Positions 1-8,447 of a stretch of DNA of 64,000 nt are shown here, one piece after another. Source of the stretch: JAPYTK01 sp964401935 (GTDB taxonomy: Bacteria > Myxococcota_A > Polyangia > Polyangiales > Polyangiaceae); assembly GCA_964401935.1 (NCBI GenBank), contig CAYOAL010000027.1, forward strand, positions 16,271-80,270, read 5' to 3'. The notes below the pieces were generated by a model. That model made no database searches, was not told the DNA's origin, and saw only the letters and a list, made by a program, of their open reading frames with translations. Numbering within the stretch: position 1 is the stretch's first letter; each line of letters opens with the position of its first letter. The translations under genes were made by a program, and so were the position numbers.

Positions 1-1416
1 ACCGAGTCGTCCATCTACTTCTACAGTGCGTGGTCGGGGCTGGGCACCGGAGCGGGTGTGAACATGTTCGACTCCGGCAGCCCAGTGCTGGCCGAACATC
101 CACGAAGCGGCGAGCTTCGCATCCTCGGCACAGTGAGCAGCACGGGCGGGGGCCCCAGCCTTCGTTCGGTGGTGTCGACCTTCGGCGCGGTGCTGCAGAG
201 CACGCCGTTTTCGTCGCCCGAGCTGGCCGTAGCGCGCTCGTTCACGACCACCCAAGCGATCGCGCTCCCGGGCTGGAGCTTGCCGGTGGAGGTGGCCAAC
301 CATGGCGCGGTCGCCACCACGAGCGGCGACAACCTGTCGCTGTCGCTCGAGCTGTTGGTGGAGCAGACCTCCACGCACACCCTGAACACCACCGTCGCCG
401 ATGGCGTGCCGGCGGGCGGATCGACCACCGTCGAGGTCGCACTCGATGACGCGCTCCCGTTCGGTACCTACAAGCTGCGCGCAAAAGCCGACGCCGACGA
501 CGCGTTCATCGAAGGCATCGAGGGCAACAACGCCGTGGCCAGCGACGGCTATGCGCTGATGGTGACCCCCGAAGAGCCGCCCTACGAGGCGTTCTACACT
601 GGCTACACGCAGCTGCCCGGCGTGAGCTACGCCGGGCTGTTCAACCTCGAGATCCACGTCGACGGCACCGCCACCCTCATCGGCTTCTGGCACCACGAGC
701 TGCGCCGCGGCGAGGGCACGGTGACCGGCGATACGGTCAGCATCCCGGCGCTCGGCGCGACGCTCGATCTGTCGGTCGCGGGCGCGGTGAGCGGCACGCT
801 GGCCACCGGCGCGCTCGAGGGCGAGGCGATCTCCCCGTGGAACGCCGTCGGACACATGGCCGGCGCCTACTACTCCCTGCCGAACCCGCACGAGCTCGAG
901 GCGCTGACGCTGCTCGGTCCCACCGGAACGGCGTACACCTACGTCACCGACGCGTTCGGCGACACGAGCCTGGCGCTCACCAACGTGCGCCCAGACGGTT
1001 CGACGGGCACCTCCACCGTCATCGTTGGCGAGCCTGTCCTCGGGTCGTTCGGCTGGGACGAGGGCTACGCCGCCTATCGCTTCGTGGCCGAGCTCACCTG
1101 GGAGGGGCAAGCGGTGAGCATCGAGCTGTTGCGCGAGCACGGCGCGTCGCTCGTGCCGCCGCTCGGGCCGGTCCCCCCCGCCGGCCGCGCCGGAGGCGGA
1201 GACATCTCCGGGCACGGCGAGCCGGTCGAGCCCGGTTCGCCCAACGAGCCGGAGGCGCCGAGCGTAGGTGCCCCGGCTGCGAACGCGGAGGGCTGCGCGT
1301 GCTCGGCGGCGCCGAGCCCCGTGTCGTGGCACGCGGCGCTCGGCGGGCTCGCCCTCGCGGCGCTCTTGAAACGGCGCCGAGACGGCCGGGAGCCACGCGA
1401 GCGCGCGACGCGGTGA
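1..1416 (+). CDS. Secreted trypsin-like protease (partial, 5' end missing) with MYXO-CTERM anchor
   Basis: The frame is open from base 1, so the N-terminus lies outside the window. Near the visible start, FDSGSPVL followed by a strand ending ILGTVSST resembles the active-site serine loop of trypsin-like (S1) peptidases; the His and Asp would be upstream and cannot be checked. A CARDB-like beta-sandwich follows (roughly 85-165 residues in). The C-terminus has the MYXO-CTERM layout: a Gly-Cys-x-Cys motif (GCACS), a hydrophobic helix, then an Arg-rich tail (KRRRDGRE). This tail marks myxobacterial proteins for cell-surface processing. The region before it is rich in Pro, Gly and Glu and is probably a flexible stalk. 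The MYXO-CTERM call is firm; the protease call is an inference from one motif. Confidence 0.6.
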   Translation, partial: TESSIYFYSAWSGLGTGAGVNMFDSGSPVLAEHPRSGELRILGTVSSTGGGPSLRSVVSTFGAVLQSTPFSSPELAVARSFTTTQAIALPGWSLPVEVANHGAVATTSGDNLSLSLELLVEQTSTHTLNTTVADGVPAGGSTTVEVALDDALPFGTYKLRAKADADDAFIEGIEGNNAVASDGYALMVTPEEPPYEAFYTGYTQLPGVSYAGLFNLEIHVDGTATLIGFWHHELRRGEGTVTGDTVSIPALGATLDLSVAGAVSGTLATGALEGEAISPWNAVGHMAGAYYSLPNPHELEALTLLGPTGTAYTYVTDAFGDTSLALTNVRPDGSTGTSTVIVGEPVLGSFGWDEGYAAYRFVAELTWEGQAVSIELLREHGASLVPPLGPVPPAGRAGGGDISGHGEPVEPGSPNEPEAPSVGAPAANAEGCACSAAPSPVSWHAALGGLALAALLKRRRDGREPRERATR

Positions 1417-1458
1417 GAGGGTCGTCACACCGGCCACCGGCTGGAACGTCCGGGCGGC

Positions 1459-2031
1459 ATGAGCCACGTGTTTCGACTCAAGCTCGCCGTCGCGTGGGAA
1501 GAACACCGGGTCGCGGTGCTCCTCTTGAGCGTCGGCCTGGTGATGACGGGGAGCTACATCGCGCCGGTCGCCCGTGTGGAGGCGCTGTTGGCGGTTTTTC
1601 TCGCCGCGCCGCTGGCTGCCGGGCTCGCCGTCCGATCGCTGTGGCTGGAGCGTGGGCGCCTGCGGGCGGCCGCGTTCGGGATCGCGCTCCTGGCCGCGGT
1701 CGCGGCGGAGCTCGCGGTTGCCGGCGCGATCTACGGCTCCCCGGTGCCCCCAAACGGGGTGCAGGCCGCGCTGCTCGCCGCCCTCGCGAGCGCAGCGATC
1801 CTACAGCACCAGTGCGCGCGTGAAGGCGTGCACACGTTCTTCGCGTTGGGCGTCGGCTTCGCGGTGGCGCTCGGGCTGTATGCACCGGGTCACGTGCGGG
1901 CCGCGAGCTTCGGCGCGTCGGTGATGGGCGCGCTCGCCGTCGCCGCGCTCGCCGGCGGCGGCTTGGGCCTCGGCGTGGTGGCGCTCACCGATCGGATCGC
2001 TTCACGCCTGCGCTCGCAACGCGCGAGCTGA
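1459..2031 (+). CDS. Multi-pass membrane protein of unknown function
   Basis: A 190-residue protein I do not recognise. It starts at an ATG 42 bases after the MYXO-CTERM gene. After a short charged N-terminus (RLKLAVAWEEHR) there are about five hydrophobic segments rich in Ala, Leu, Gly and Val, with a single Cys (HQCAREG) in a loop and a basic C-terminal tail (RIASRLRSQRAS). No enzymatic motif is visible. The same strand and short spacing make co-transcription with the upstream surface protein possible. It is probably an integral inner-membrane protein; nothing in the sequence assigns a substrate or partner. Confidence 0.6.
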   Translation: MSHVFRLKLAVAWEEHRVAVLLLSVGLVMTGSYIAPVARVEALLAVFLAAPLAAGLAVRSLWLERGRLRAAAFGIALLAAVAAELAVAGAIYGSPVPPNGVQAALLAALASAAILQHQCAREGVHTFFALGVGFAVALGLYAPGHVRAASFGASVMGALAVAALAGGGLGLGVVALTDRIASRLRSQRAS

Positions 2032-2124
2032 AGCGCCTCGGCATCGCGCCCATGGTCAAGCCGGGCGACCTTCGATACCCTGGAGGCGCTGCGGTCCTGG
2101 GCCCCCGCGGTGTCGAGGAGATCG

Positions 2125-3411
2125 ATGGAACTGTCGCTGGGTCGTCTGGGAACGTTCGCCGCCGTCCTCGTGGTCGGCGTCGCCACCACCATCGCCGCTT
2201 GCAGCAGCAGCGGGGAGACGAACGCGCTCACCAGTGGCGCGGGCACCGAGAGCGGCGCCGGCGGGCAGGGGGTGGGGGGCAGCATCTTCAGCGGCGCCGG
2301 CGGCAACGGCGGCAGCGGCGGCCTCGAGGAGTGCGCCGGTGACGAGCACGTCGGCAACCTCACGCCGGTGGACGTCGTCATCATGCTCGATCAGTCGGGC
2401 TCGATGGCCTCCCCGGTGGGCGGCAGCACCATTTGGGAGCTGGTCACCGGCGCCATCGACACGTTCGTCGCTGCCCCCGAGAGCGACGGCCTCGGAGTCG
2501 GTCTGCAGTACTTCCCGCTGCCCGATGGCCCGTGCAACAGCTGTACCGGCTGCAACACCCCCAACCTTCAGCTCACCGACACCGGCACCGGCACCTGCTG
2601 CTGCTCCTATCCCACCGGGCAAGGCTGCTCGCTCCCGAACGGCACCGCCTGTCCGTCGGGGGGCGTGTGCTTCGGCGGCACCTGCTACAGCGGCGGCAAC
2701 AACGGCACCTGCAGCGCCGCCGACTACGCGGCGCTAGAGGTGCCGATCGCCCTCCTCCCCGGCAACGGCGGCGACATCACCACCTCACTCGGCAACCACG
2801 GGCCGCGCGGCCTCACCCCCACCGGGCCCGCGCTCCAGGGCGCGATCGACGCCGCCGCCGCCCACGCCGCCGCCAACCCCGAGCACGCGGTGGCGGTGGT
2901 GCTCGCCACCGACGGTGTCCCCACCGAGTGCGATCCGCAGGCGATCGATCAGATCGCGGCCCTCGCCGCCGCCGCCGCGAACGCCACTCCGCCGGTGCGC
3001 ACGTTCGTGATCGGCATCGGCAACGTGGCCGGCATGAACGAGATCGCCCTCGCAGGCGGCACCGATGGGGCCTTCGTCATCAACGTCGGCAACGCCGGCG
3101 ACGAGTTCCTCGACGCGCTCAACGAGATCCGCGGCAGCCTCCTCGCCTGCGACTTCGCGATGCCGGTGCCCGACATGGGCGAGGCGGATCCGAACCTCGT
3201 CAACGTGGAGCTCACGCCCGACGGCGGCACCCCGACCACGATCCCTCGGGTGCCGAGCGCGGCCGACTGCACCGCGGCCGGCGGTTGGTACTACGACGAC
3301 CCGGCCAACCCCAGCCGCATCATCCTGTGCCCCGCGAGCTGCGACGAGGTGAAGAGCCTCAACATGGCGACGATCAAGATCGTGCTCGGCTGCAAGACGA
3401 TCGTGTTCTGA
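2125..3411 (+). CDS. vWA-domain lipoprotein (family with GWYYDD C-terminal module)
   Basis: A 428-residue secreted lipoprotein. The ATG at 2125 is chosen over an in-frame GTG at 2110 because GAGGAG lies just upstream of it. The signal peptide ends in a lipobox (TIAAC), followed by a Gly/Ser/Ala-rich linker typical of myxobacterial surface lipoproteins. The vWA domain opens with VDVVIMLDQSGSM, which holds the MIDAS metal-binding D-x-S-x-S, and continues to the second conserved block VVLATDGVP. A Cys-rich insert (about residues 130-200) follows the first strand. The C-terminus has a compact module, GGWYYDDPANPSRIILC, then CD and a final GC, shared with the other vWA lipoproteins here (5771, 26622, 27763). 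vWA domains bind proteins through a divalent cation; the ligand is unknown. A 16-bp tandem repeat begins directly after the stop codon. Confidence 0.85.
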   Translation: MELSLGRLGTFAAVLVVGVATTIAACSSSGETNALTSGAGTESGAGGQGVGGSIFSGAGGNGGSGGLEECAGDEHVGNLTPVDVVIMLDQSGSMASPVGGSTIWELVTGAIDTFVAAPESDGLGVGLQYFPLPDGPCNSCTGCNTPNLQLTDTGTGTCCCSYPTGQGCSLPNGTACPSGGVCFGGTCYSGGNNGTCSAADYAALEVPIALLPGNGGDITTSLGNHGPRGLTPTGPALQGAIDAAAAHAAANPEHAVAVVLATDGVPTECDPQAIDQIAALAAAAANATPPVRTFVIGIGNVAGMNEIALAGGTDGAFVINVGNAGDEFLDALNEIRGSLLACDFAMPVPDMGEADPNLVNVELTPDGGTPTTIPRVPSAADCTAAGGWYYDDPANPSRIILCPASCDEVKSLNMATIKIVLGCKTIVF

Positions 3412-3414
3412 CGC

Positions 3415-3462
3415 GGTCGCGCGCGGAGACGGTCGCGCGCGGAGACGGTCGCGCGCGGAGAC
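3415..3462. repeat. 16-bp tandem repeat, 3 perfect copies
   Basis: Three perfect head-to-tail copies of GGTCGCGCGCGGAGAC begin three bases after the stop codon of the vWA lipoprotein gene. The unit length is not a multiple of three and the array is not translated in any likely gene. The rest of the 136-base gap to the next gene shows no clear promoter. Confidence 0.95.
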
Positions 3463-3547
3463 GGTCGTCACCTCGGCGGAGACCCGCGAGCGCGGGCCTC
3501 CGCGATTGGCGCTCGGCCTCCTCGCGCCCTTGGTCTACGCTCTGCCG

Positions 3548-4243
3548 ATGCGTAGCTGGTTGTTCCCGGTGATGGTCCTCGTGGGCTGCGGCCCGCCCCA
3601 AGCTCCAGTCGAGCCTCCCCCGACGGCACCCGCCGAACCCGCCCCCACCGCTCCGTCCGAGTCACCTCCGGACGGCAGCGACGGCCGCTTCCAGGATCCG
3701 ATCACCGGTTTTCGCTTCTCGATCGACCTCGCCAACACGTGCGTCGTGCGCCCGAAGCTCTCCGGCGCGTGCAGCGGCCTCGAGGAGGTCGCGAAGGAGA
3801 TCGCAGACACCACGCGCCAACAAGCGTGGGCCATCGCGCTCAGCGATGGCCTCGTCGTCGTCGCCCAGACCGACACCCTCGAGGGCGATCCACCCGACAA
3901 ACACACCCTCTCCGCGCTGGTGAGCGGCATCGTCAAGAGCACCGTCGAGGCCGATCCCAACACCGACGTGCGCCTCGCGCGCGCCACCTCCCCAGCCTTC
4001 GTGCAGTGGGTCGACTTCCTGCAGCCGGCCCACGGCAGCGGCCCCCAGCAGTCGCGCTACTACGTGATGCTCAACGACGGACACACCGTCATCCTCTCGG
4101 TGTCTGGCCCCCTCGGCGAGAGCACGCTCGCGACCACCGCCGCCATCGCCAAGACCATCGAGTGGCCGAGGGCGGTCGTCGTCGAGTCGGCGCTCCCCGC
4201 GCTGAGCGTGGACGAGCTCGGGCTCCCCCCGCGCACGCAATAG
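3548..4243 (+). CDS. Small Pro-rich lipoprotein of unknown function
   Basis: A 231-residue predicted lipoprotein. The ATG at 3548 gives a short signal peptide ending in LVGC; an upstream in-frame start (3506) would add 14 residues and spoil it. The mature protein opens with a Pro/Ala/Glu-rich linker to about residue 45, then a globular region starting near DPITGFRFSIDLANTC. It contains two Cys (in NTCVVRPK and GACSGLEE) and ends in an acidic stretch. No known domain is recognised. The stop codon is four bases before the aminotransferase-like gene, so the two are very probably one transcript with coupled translation. Confidence 0.65.
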   Translation: MRSWLFPVMVLVGCGPPQAPVEPPPTAPAEPAPTAPSESPPDGSDGRFQDPITGFRFSIDLANTCVVRPKLSGACSGLEEVAKEIADTTRQQAWAIALSDGLVVVAQTDTLEGDPPDKHTLSALVSGIVKSTVEADPNTDVRLARATSPAFVQWVDFLQPAHGSGPQQSRYYVMLNDGHTVILSVSGPLGESTLATTAAIAKTIEWPRAVVVESALPALSVDELGLPPRTQ

Positions 4244-4247
4244 GCCC

Positions 4248-5609
4248 ATGACCGCGCGCGCCCATCCCGCGACCGCTCGCTTCGCCGAGCACATCAACCC
4301 CGCGTTCGTTCGCCTGCTCGGCGCGTTCGGCTACGGGCGGGTGTTCAGCGAGGCGCGCGGCATGGAGCTCATCGACACCGAGGGTCGGCACTACCTCGAC
4401 TTCCTCGGCGGCTCCGGGACGAACGCGCTCGGCCACAACCCTCCCGCCCTCATCGAGCACCTGGTGCGGGCGCTCGAGCAAGGGCTCCCCAACGTGCTCC
4501 AGGTGGGGCCGCAGCCGTGGGCCGGTGAGCTCGGGGCCGCCCTCGCCAAGCGGGTCCCCTCCCTCCCGCGCTGTCTGTTGTCGCTCAGCGGCAGCGAGGC
4601 CGTGGAGGCGGCCATCAAGCTCGCTCGCGCCGCCACCGGGCGCCCGGGCATCGTGTACTGCGCCGGGGGGTTCCACGGCTCCGGCCTCGGCGCCCTGTCG
4701 GTGATGGGGCACGCGCGCTGGCAGCGGCCCTTTCAGCCCCTGCTCCCCGAGTGCTACGCGGTGCCCTTCGGCGATCTCGCCGCGCTCGAGCGCGTGCTGG
4801 AGAAGAAGTCGGTCGCCGGCTTCCTCGTCGAGCCCATCCTCGCCGAGGCGGGGGTGCTCTTCCCCCCCGACGGCTACCTCCGGGAGGCGGGTCGGCTCTG
4901 CGCGCAGCACGGTGCCCTGTTCATGCTCGACGAGGTGCAGACCGGCCTCGGCCGCACCGGCAGCTGGTTCGCGTTCGAAGCGGTGAGTGGCGTCGATCCC
5001 GACGTCTTGATCGTCGGGACCGCGCTCGGCGCGGGCCTCCTGCCGCTCGCCGCCACGCTCACGCGCCGCCACCTCCAGGACAAAGCCTACGGCGATCTGT
5101 GGCGGTTCGATCTGCACGGCTCCACCTTCGCCGGCTATGCGCTCGGCTGCATCGTCGCCCTCGAGACCCTCCGCGAGCTCGAGGCAGGGAACCTCGCCGA
5201 GCGGAGCCGAACCCAAGGGGAGTACCTCGCCGAACGACTGCGCGCGCGGATCGGCGGCCACCCGCTGGTGAAGGACGTCCGCGGGGCGGGCTTGCTCTTG
5301 GGGCTCGAGCTCGGCGGCGCGGGAGGCGGCCTCCTCGCCGGCCTCCGCCAGGCGCTCGTCCCCAAGCACATCCTCTGCCAGTGGCTCAGCGTGCGCCTCC
5401 TCGAGGAGGGCTTCGTGTGTCAACCCGCGTCGCAAGAGTGGAACGTGCTCAAGCTCACGCCGCCCCTCACGGTCGAGAGCGCACACATCGATCGGTTGGT
5501 GGAGGCGATCGGGCGCATCCTCGACGAGTACAAATCGCTCGCGAAGCTCACCCGCGACGTCACGCGGCGGCTCGGCGCCCAGTTCCTCAGCGGCTGGCAG
5601 TTCGGCTGA
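4248..5609 (+). CDS. Class III aminotransferase homologue lacking the PLP lysine
   Basis: A 453-residue protein with the full-length class III (ornithine/acetylornithine-type) aminotransferase fold. Conserved blocks are easy to see: SGSEAVEAAIKLARAATG (phosphate-binding loop), FHGSGLGALS (ring-stacking aromatic and His), LDEVQTGLGRTG (Asp228 that would contact the pyridine nitrogen) and HGSTFAGYALGC. The block that should hold the Schiff-base lysine (normally PDI-xxx-AKxLGGG) reads PDVLIVGTALGAG, with Thr258 in place of Lys; the codon is ACC and the frame around it is intact. Without that lysine transamination should not work, so this is probably a PLP-binding or structural pseudo-enzyme, or it uses another chemistry. 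The gene starts four bases after a lipoprotein gene. Confidence 0.85.
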   Translation: MTARAHPATARFAEHINPAFVRLLGAFGYGRVFSEARGMELIDTEGRHYLDFLGGSGTNALGHNPPALIEHLVRALEQGLPNVLQVGPQPWAGELGAALAKRVPSLPRCLLSLSGSEAVEAAIKLARAATGRPGIVYCAGGFHGSGLGALSVMGHARWQRPFQPLLPECYAVPFGDLAALERVLEKKSVAGFLVEPILAEAGVLFPPDGYLREAGRLCAQHGALFMLDEVQTGLGRTGSWFAFEAVSGVDPDVLIVGTALGAGLLPLAATLTRRHLQDKAYGDLWRFDLHGSTFAGYALGCIVALETLRELEAGNLAERSRTQGEYLAERLRARIGGHPLVKDVRGAGLLLGLELGGAGGGLLAGLRQALVPKHILCQWLSVRLLEEGFVCQPASQEWNVLKLTPPLTVESAHIDRLVEAIGRILDEYKSLAKLTRDVTRRLGAQFLSGWQFG

Positions 5610-5770
5610 GCCGCGCGCGCGAGGCCGCTGCGGTCCGGCCCGAGCGCGGTCTCGCCGTCGCGCCAGCACACACAGCGACGCACCGATCGTCGAGGTTCGT
5701 TCCGGTATCGTTGACAACCTCCACCTCGCCCGAAATCATGGATCGGGAGGATGTGCTTGGAGCTACTTCG

Positions 5771-7123
5771 ATGAACGAACGACGAACTGGACGCACGGGA
5801 CTCTACATCGCTGGGACGCTGTGTCTGACGCTGGCCGCTTATGGCGGTTGCAGCAGCGACAGCGACGCCACCACGAGCGGGACCAACACCGGCGGAGCGA
5901 GCTCCGGCACCAACTCGGGTGGACAAGGCGGCGACATCTTCACCGGCGGCACCAACTCGGGGGGCCAGGGTGGCGACGACAGCTGCGCGTCGGTCTCCGA
6001 AGAGGCCACCCTCGCGAGCCGGCCGGTCGACATCATCGTGGCCATCGACAACTCGGGCAGCATGGGAGGAGAGATCTCGGAGGTCGAGGTGCAGATGACC
6101 AAGAACTTCGCGGCCATCCTCGACGCGGCGGTTCCCCCCATCGACTACCGCGTCATCCTCGTGGCCCGACACGGCCAGAACGGCGCGGAGAGCGTGTGTA
6201 TCGCGGAGCCGCTCGGCACGGTGCCCGACGCCAACGACGACGGCCACTGCGACACCGTCCCTCAGCAGCCCACCGACAACCCCCCCAAGTTCTTCCACCA
6301 CAGCGTGGAGATCTCGAGCCACAACGCGCTCTGTCGGCTGCGACAGCAGTTCGACGTGGCCGACGAGTGGAACCTGCACCCCAACGGCTACAAGGAGCTG
6401 CTCCGCGACGACTCCTACAAGTTCTTCCTCGTGATCACCGACGATCGTCCGAGCAGCAGTCAGCAGGACGGCTGCACGATGATCTACGACGACGGCAACG
6501 ACGCGGGCACCGCGGTCACGATGGCGGCCCAGTGGGACGCCGACATGCAGGCCCTCTCGCCCGAGCACTTCGGCGCCGACGCCGAGAGCCGCAACTACAC
6601 CTTCTGGAGCGTCGTCTCGCTCGCGCCGTACATGGGCTCGGCCGCCGACAAGTACGGCGAGCCTCACCCACCCGACGTCGCCCTCGCCCCCATCACGACC
6701 GCAGAGTGCAGCCCGGGCGCGCAAAATCCCGGCGTCGGCTATCAGGCGCTCAGCGTCCTCACCGGCGGCTACCGCTACCCCACCTGCGCCGCCGACGACA
6801 CTCCCCCCGGCGACTACGAGAAGCTCTTCACGCTCATGGCCCAGGGCGTGATCGAGGGCGCCCAGGTCGGCTGCGAGTTCTTGATCCCGGAGCCGCCCGC
6901 AGGCCAGACCCCCGATCTCAACACGCTCGAGGTCGACTACGAGTCGGACGGCATGCTCGTCTCGACCTTCACCCAGGTGCCCGGCCTCGCCGAGTGCGAC
7001 GACACCTCGTTCTACATCGAGGACGACACCATCATCCTGTGCCCCGGCGCCTGCGCCACCGTCCAGAGCGACGAAAACGCCAAGCTCACGGTGAGCTACG
7101 ACTGCGGCGCACCCCCCACCTGA
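5771..7123 (+). CDS. vWA-domain lipoprotein
   Basis: A 450-residue lipoprotein. The ATG at 5771 is preceded by GGAG at suitable distance and gives a signal peptide ending in AAYGGC; earlier in-frame starts would run through non-signal sequence. A linker with repeated GTNSGGQGGD-type segments follows. The vWA domain starts at VDIIVAIDNSGSMGG, with the MIDAS D-x-S-x-S intact, and includes FFLVITDDRPSS. The middle is longer than in its relatives, with His- and Asp-rich segments. The C-terminus is a variant of the module seen at 2125, 26622 and 27763: FYIEDDTIILCPGAC then a final CG, lacking the GWYYDD start. The protein is presumably on the outer membrane and binds a partner through the metal site. 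It is alone on its transcript, with a 161-base upstream gap. Confidence 0.8.
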   Translation: MNERRTGRTGLYIAGTLCLTLAAYGGCSSDSDATTSGTNTGGASSGTNSGGQGGDIFTGGTNSGGQGGDDSCASVSEEATLASRPVDIIVAIDNSGSMGGEISEVEVQMTKNFAAILDAAVPPIDYRVILVARHGQNGAESVCIAEPLGTVPDANDDGHCDTVPQQPTDNPPKFFHHSVEISSHNALCRLRQQFDVADEWNLHPNGYKELLRDDSYKFFLVITDDRPSSSQQDGCTMIYDDGNDAGTAVTMAAQWDADMQALSPEHFGADAESRNYTFWSVVSLAPYMGSAADKYGEPHPPDVALAPITTAECSPGAQNPGVGYQALSVLTGGYRYPTCAADDTPPGDYEKLFTLMAQGVIEGAQVGCEFLIPEPPAGQTPDLNTLEVDYESDGMLVSTFTQVPGLAECDDTSFYIEDDTIILCPGACATVQSDENAKLTVSYDCGAPPT

Positions 7124-7175
7124 CCTCGGGCGATCGGTGACGTGCCGCGCGCGCCGTGGCCGAGCGCGCCGTGGC

Positions 7176-7289
7176 TCACGAGTCCTCGTCGTCCTCTCGC
7201 TTGGGAGCACGGACGATGAGGACGAGGATGGTCACCGCGACCGACAGGACGATGGCGAGCAGGAGGAGCTCGAAGCGCTCGAACGTCAC
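7176..7289 (-). CDS. 37-residue single-pass membrane peptide
   Basis: A tiny reading frame that starts with GTG overlapping the TGA stop of the ADP-ribosylglycohydrolase gene by four bases (GTGA), the classic arrangement for coupled translation. The peptide has a short polar start (VTFERFE), one hydrophobic helix of about 20 residues (LLLLAIVLSVAVTILVLIV) and a charged acidic tail (KREDDEDS). It looks like a membrane-bound small protein that could anchor or modulate its upstream partner. I do not recognise a family. The exact overlap and the clean transmembrane pattern are the main support. Confidence 0.6.
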   Translation of the reverse strand: MTFERFELLLLAIVLSVAVTILVLIVRAPKREDDEDS

Positions 7290-8398
7290 GGGGCGCCCTC
7301 GGCGGCGAGCTCGGTGGCTTCGCGGGCGACCAGCGCGTCGACGAGGGGCGCCATGAGGCGGCGGCCGCGGAGCGCGTCGCGCCACGCGTCGGGGATGCCT
7401 GCGCGACCCCCGAGGCCCCACCGCACCCCCGCGATGCCACCCGCCACCGCCGCCGTAGTGTCGGTGTCGTGACCGAGGGCCACCGCGCGGCGCACGACCT
7501 CTTCGTAGCAGGTGGCGTCCACGAGCACGGCGCGCACCGAGTGGAGGCAGTCGACGACGTAGCCGCTCCCGCCCCCCGTGGGCGGAGCGTCGGGCCGCAC
7601 CTCCACCTCGAGCTCGCGCGAGCGCACCGCGTCGTCGCGGTACAGCTCCCGCAGCGCACGCACCGCGTCGAGATAGCCATCTCGCTGCCCCCGGAGCTCG
7701 CGGCGGGCCCACAGGCAATACAGCGCCGAACACACCTCTGCCCGCGGGTGCCCATGCGTCACGAGCGTCTGGAGGTGGGCGTCCGCGACGAGCTCGGCGT
7801 CGGAGCCACGGTGCCAGAGCGCGAGCGGGAGCACGCGCATCAGCGCGCCGTTGCCGTTGTTGTTCTCGTCGCTGCGCGCCGCCGAGAGCGCGGGCACACC
7901 GCGCGCGAGGGCGTCGAGGGCCATCCGCGTGCCGATGCCCACATCGAAGACGTCCGCGTCGACGGCGAGATAGCCCTCCGCGTACCACCGCAACAAGCGG
8001 CGCCCGAGGTCGTCCACGTCGAGGCGGCCCGCACACAACAGCGAGTCGAGCAGACAGAGCGCCTGAGCGCCGTCGTCCGACCAGGTACCGGGTGGCACGG
8101 CGGCGTGGGCGCGAGCGAAGTCGACCGGCGGCTCGAACGCGAGGGTGTCGAGCGGCGGGAGCTCGTGGGGAGGGTGAAACTCGTAGGGGACTCCGAACGC
8201 ATCCCCGAGCAACAGCCCCTCGATGCCGCCGCGGAGACGGCCCTCGAGCGCGCCCCCCGTGGCCCCACCGACCGCCGCATCGCGCGCTCGTGCTGGATCG
8301 GACCGCGCTCGCTCGCCATGGGTCGGAGCGTTAGGTGCGGCGTCGTCTCGTCTCGTCGTCATCACTTCATGTCTCTCGTACGCGCTGAGAGCTTCCAT
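7286..8398 (-). CDS. ADP-ribosylglycohydrolase family protein (DraG/ARH-like)
   Basis: Up to 370 residues. Enzymes of this family remove ADP-ribose from proteins or small molecules using two metal ions. Visible motifs in order: GLLLGDAFGVPYEF at about residue 60; TWSDDGAQAL, the acidic metal-binding motif; ENNNGNGALMR; and LGHDTDTTAAVAGGIAG, the second metal-binding Asp cluster. This is the full set, so an active hydrolase is likely. The first about 50 residues are polar and not conserved; an alternative ATG at 8362 would shorten it by 12 residues. It lies 49 bases downstream of the phosphatase/sulfatase-like lipoprotein gene and is coupled to a 37-residue membrane peptide. No ADP-ribosyltransferase is visible nearby. 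Confidence 0.85.
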   Translation of the reverse strand: MEALSAYERHEVMTTRRDDAAPNAPTHGERARSDPARARDAAVGGATGGALEGRLRGGIEGLLLGDAFGVPYEFHPPHELPPLDTLAFEPPVDFARAHAAVPPGTWSDDGAQALCLLDSLLCAGRLDVDDLGRRLLRWYAEGYLAVDADVFDVGIGTRMALDALARGVPALSAARSDENNNGNGALMRVLPLALWHRGSDAELVADAHLQTLVTHGHPRAEVCSALYCLWARRELRGQRDGYLDAVRALRELYRDDAVRSRELEVEVRPDAPPTGGGSGYVVDCLHSVRAVLVDATCYEEVVRRAVALGHDTDTTAAVAGGIAGVRWGLGGRAGIPDAWRDALRGRRLMAPLVDALVAREATELAAEGAP

Positions 8399-8447
8399 GC
8401 GGTCCTCGGCCCGGCGGCCTCCCGCCCGCTGACGCTCGCCGCGCCGC

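Noticed and set aside
4751..5770. Upstream part of the frame leading into the vWA gene at 5771
   Set aside because: It is antiparallel in character to no gene but overlaps the aminotransferase in another frame and is Arg/Pro-rich; the signal peptide fixes the start at 5771.
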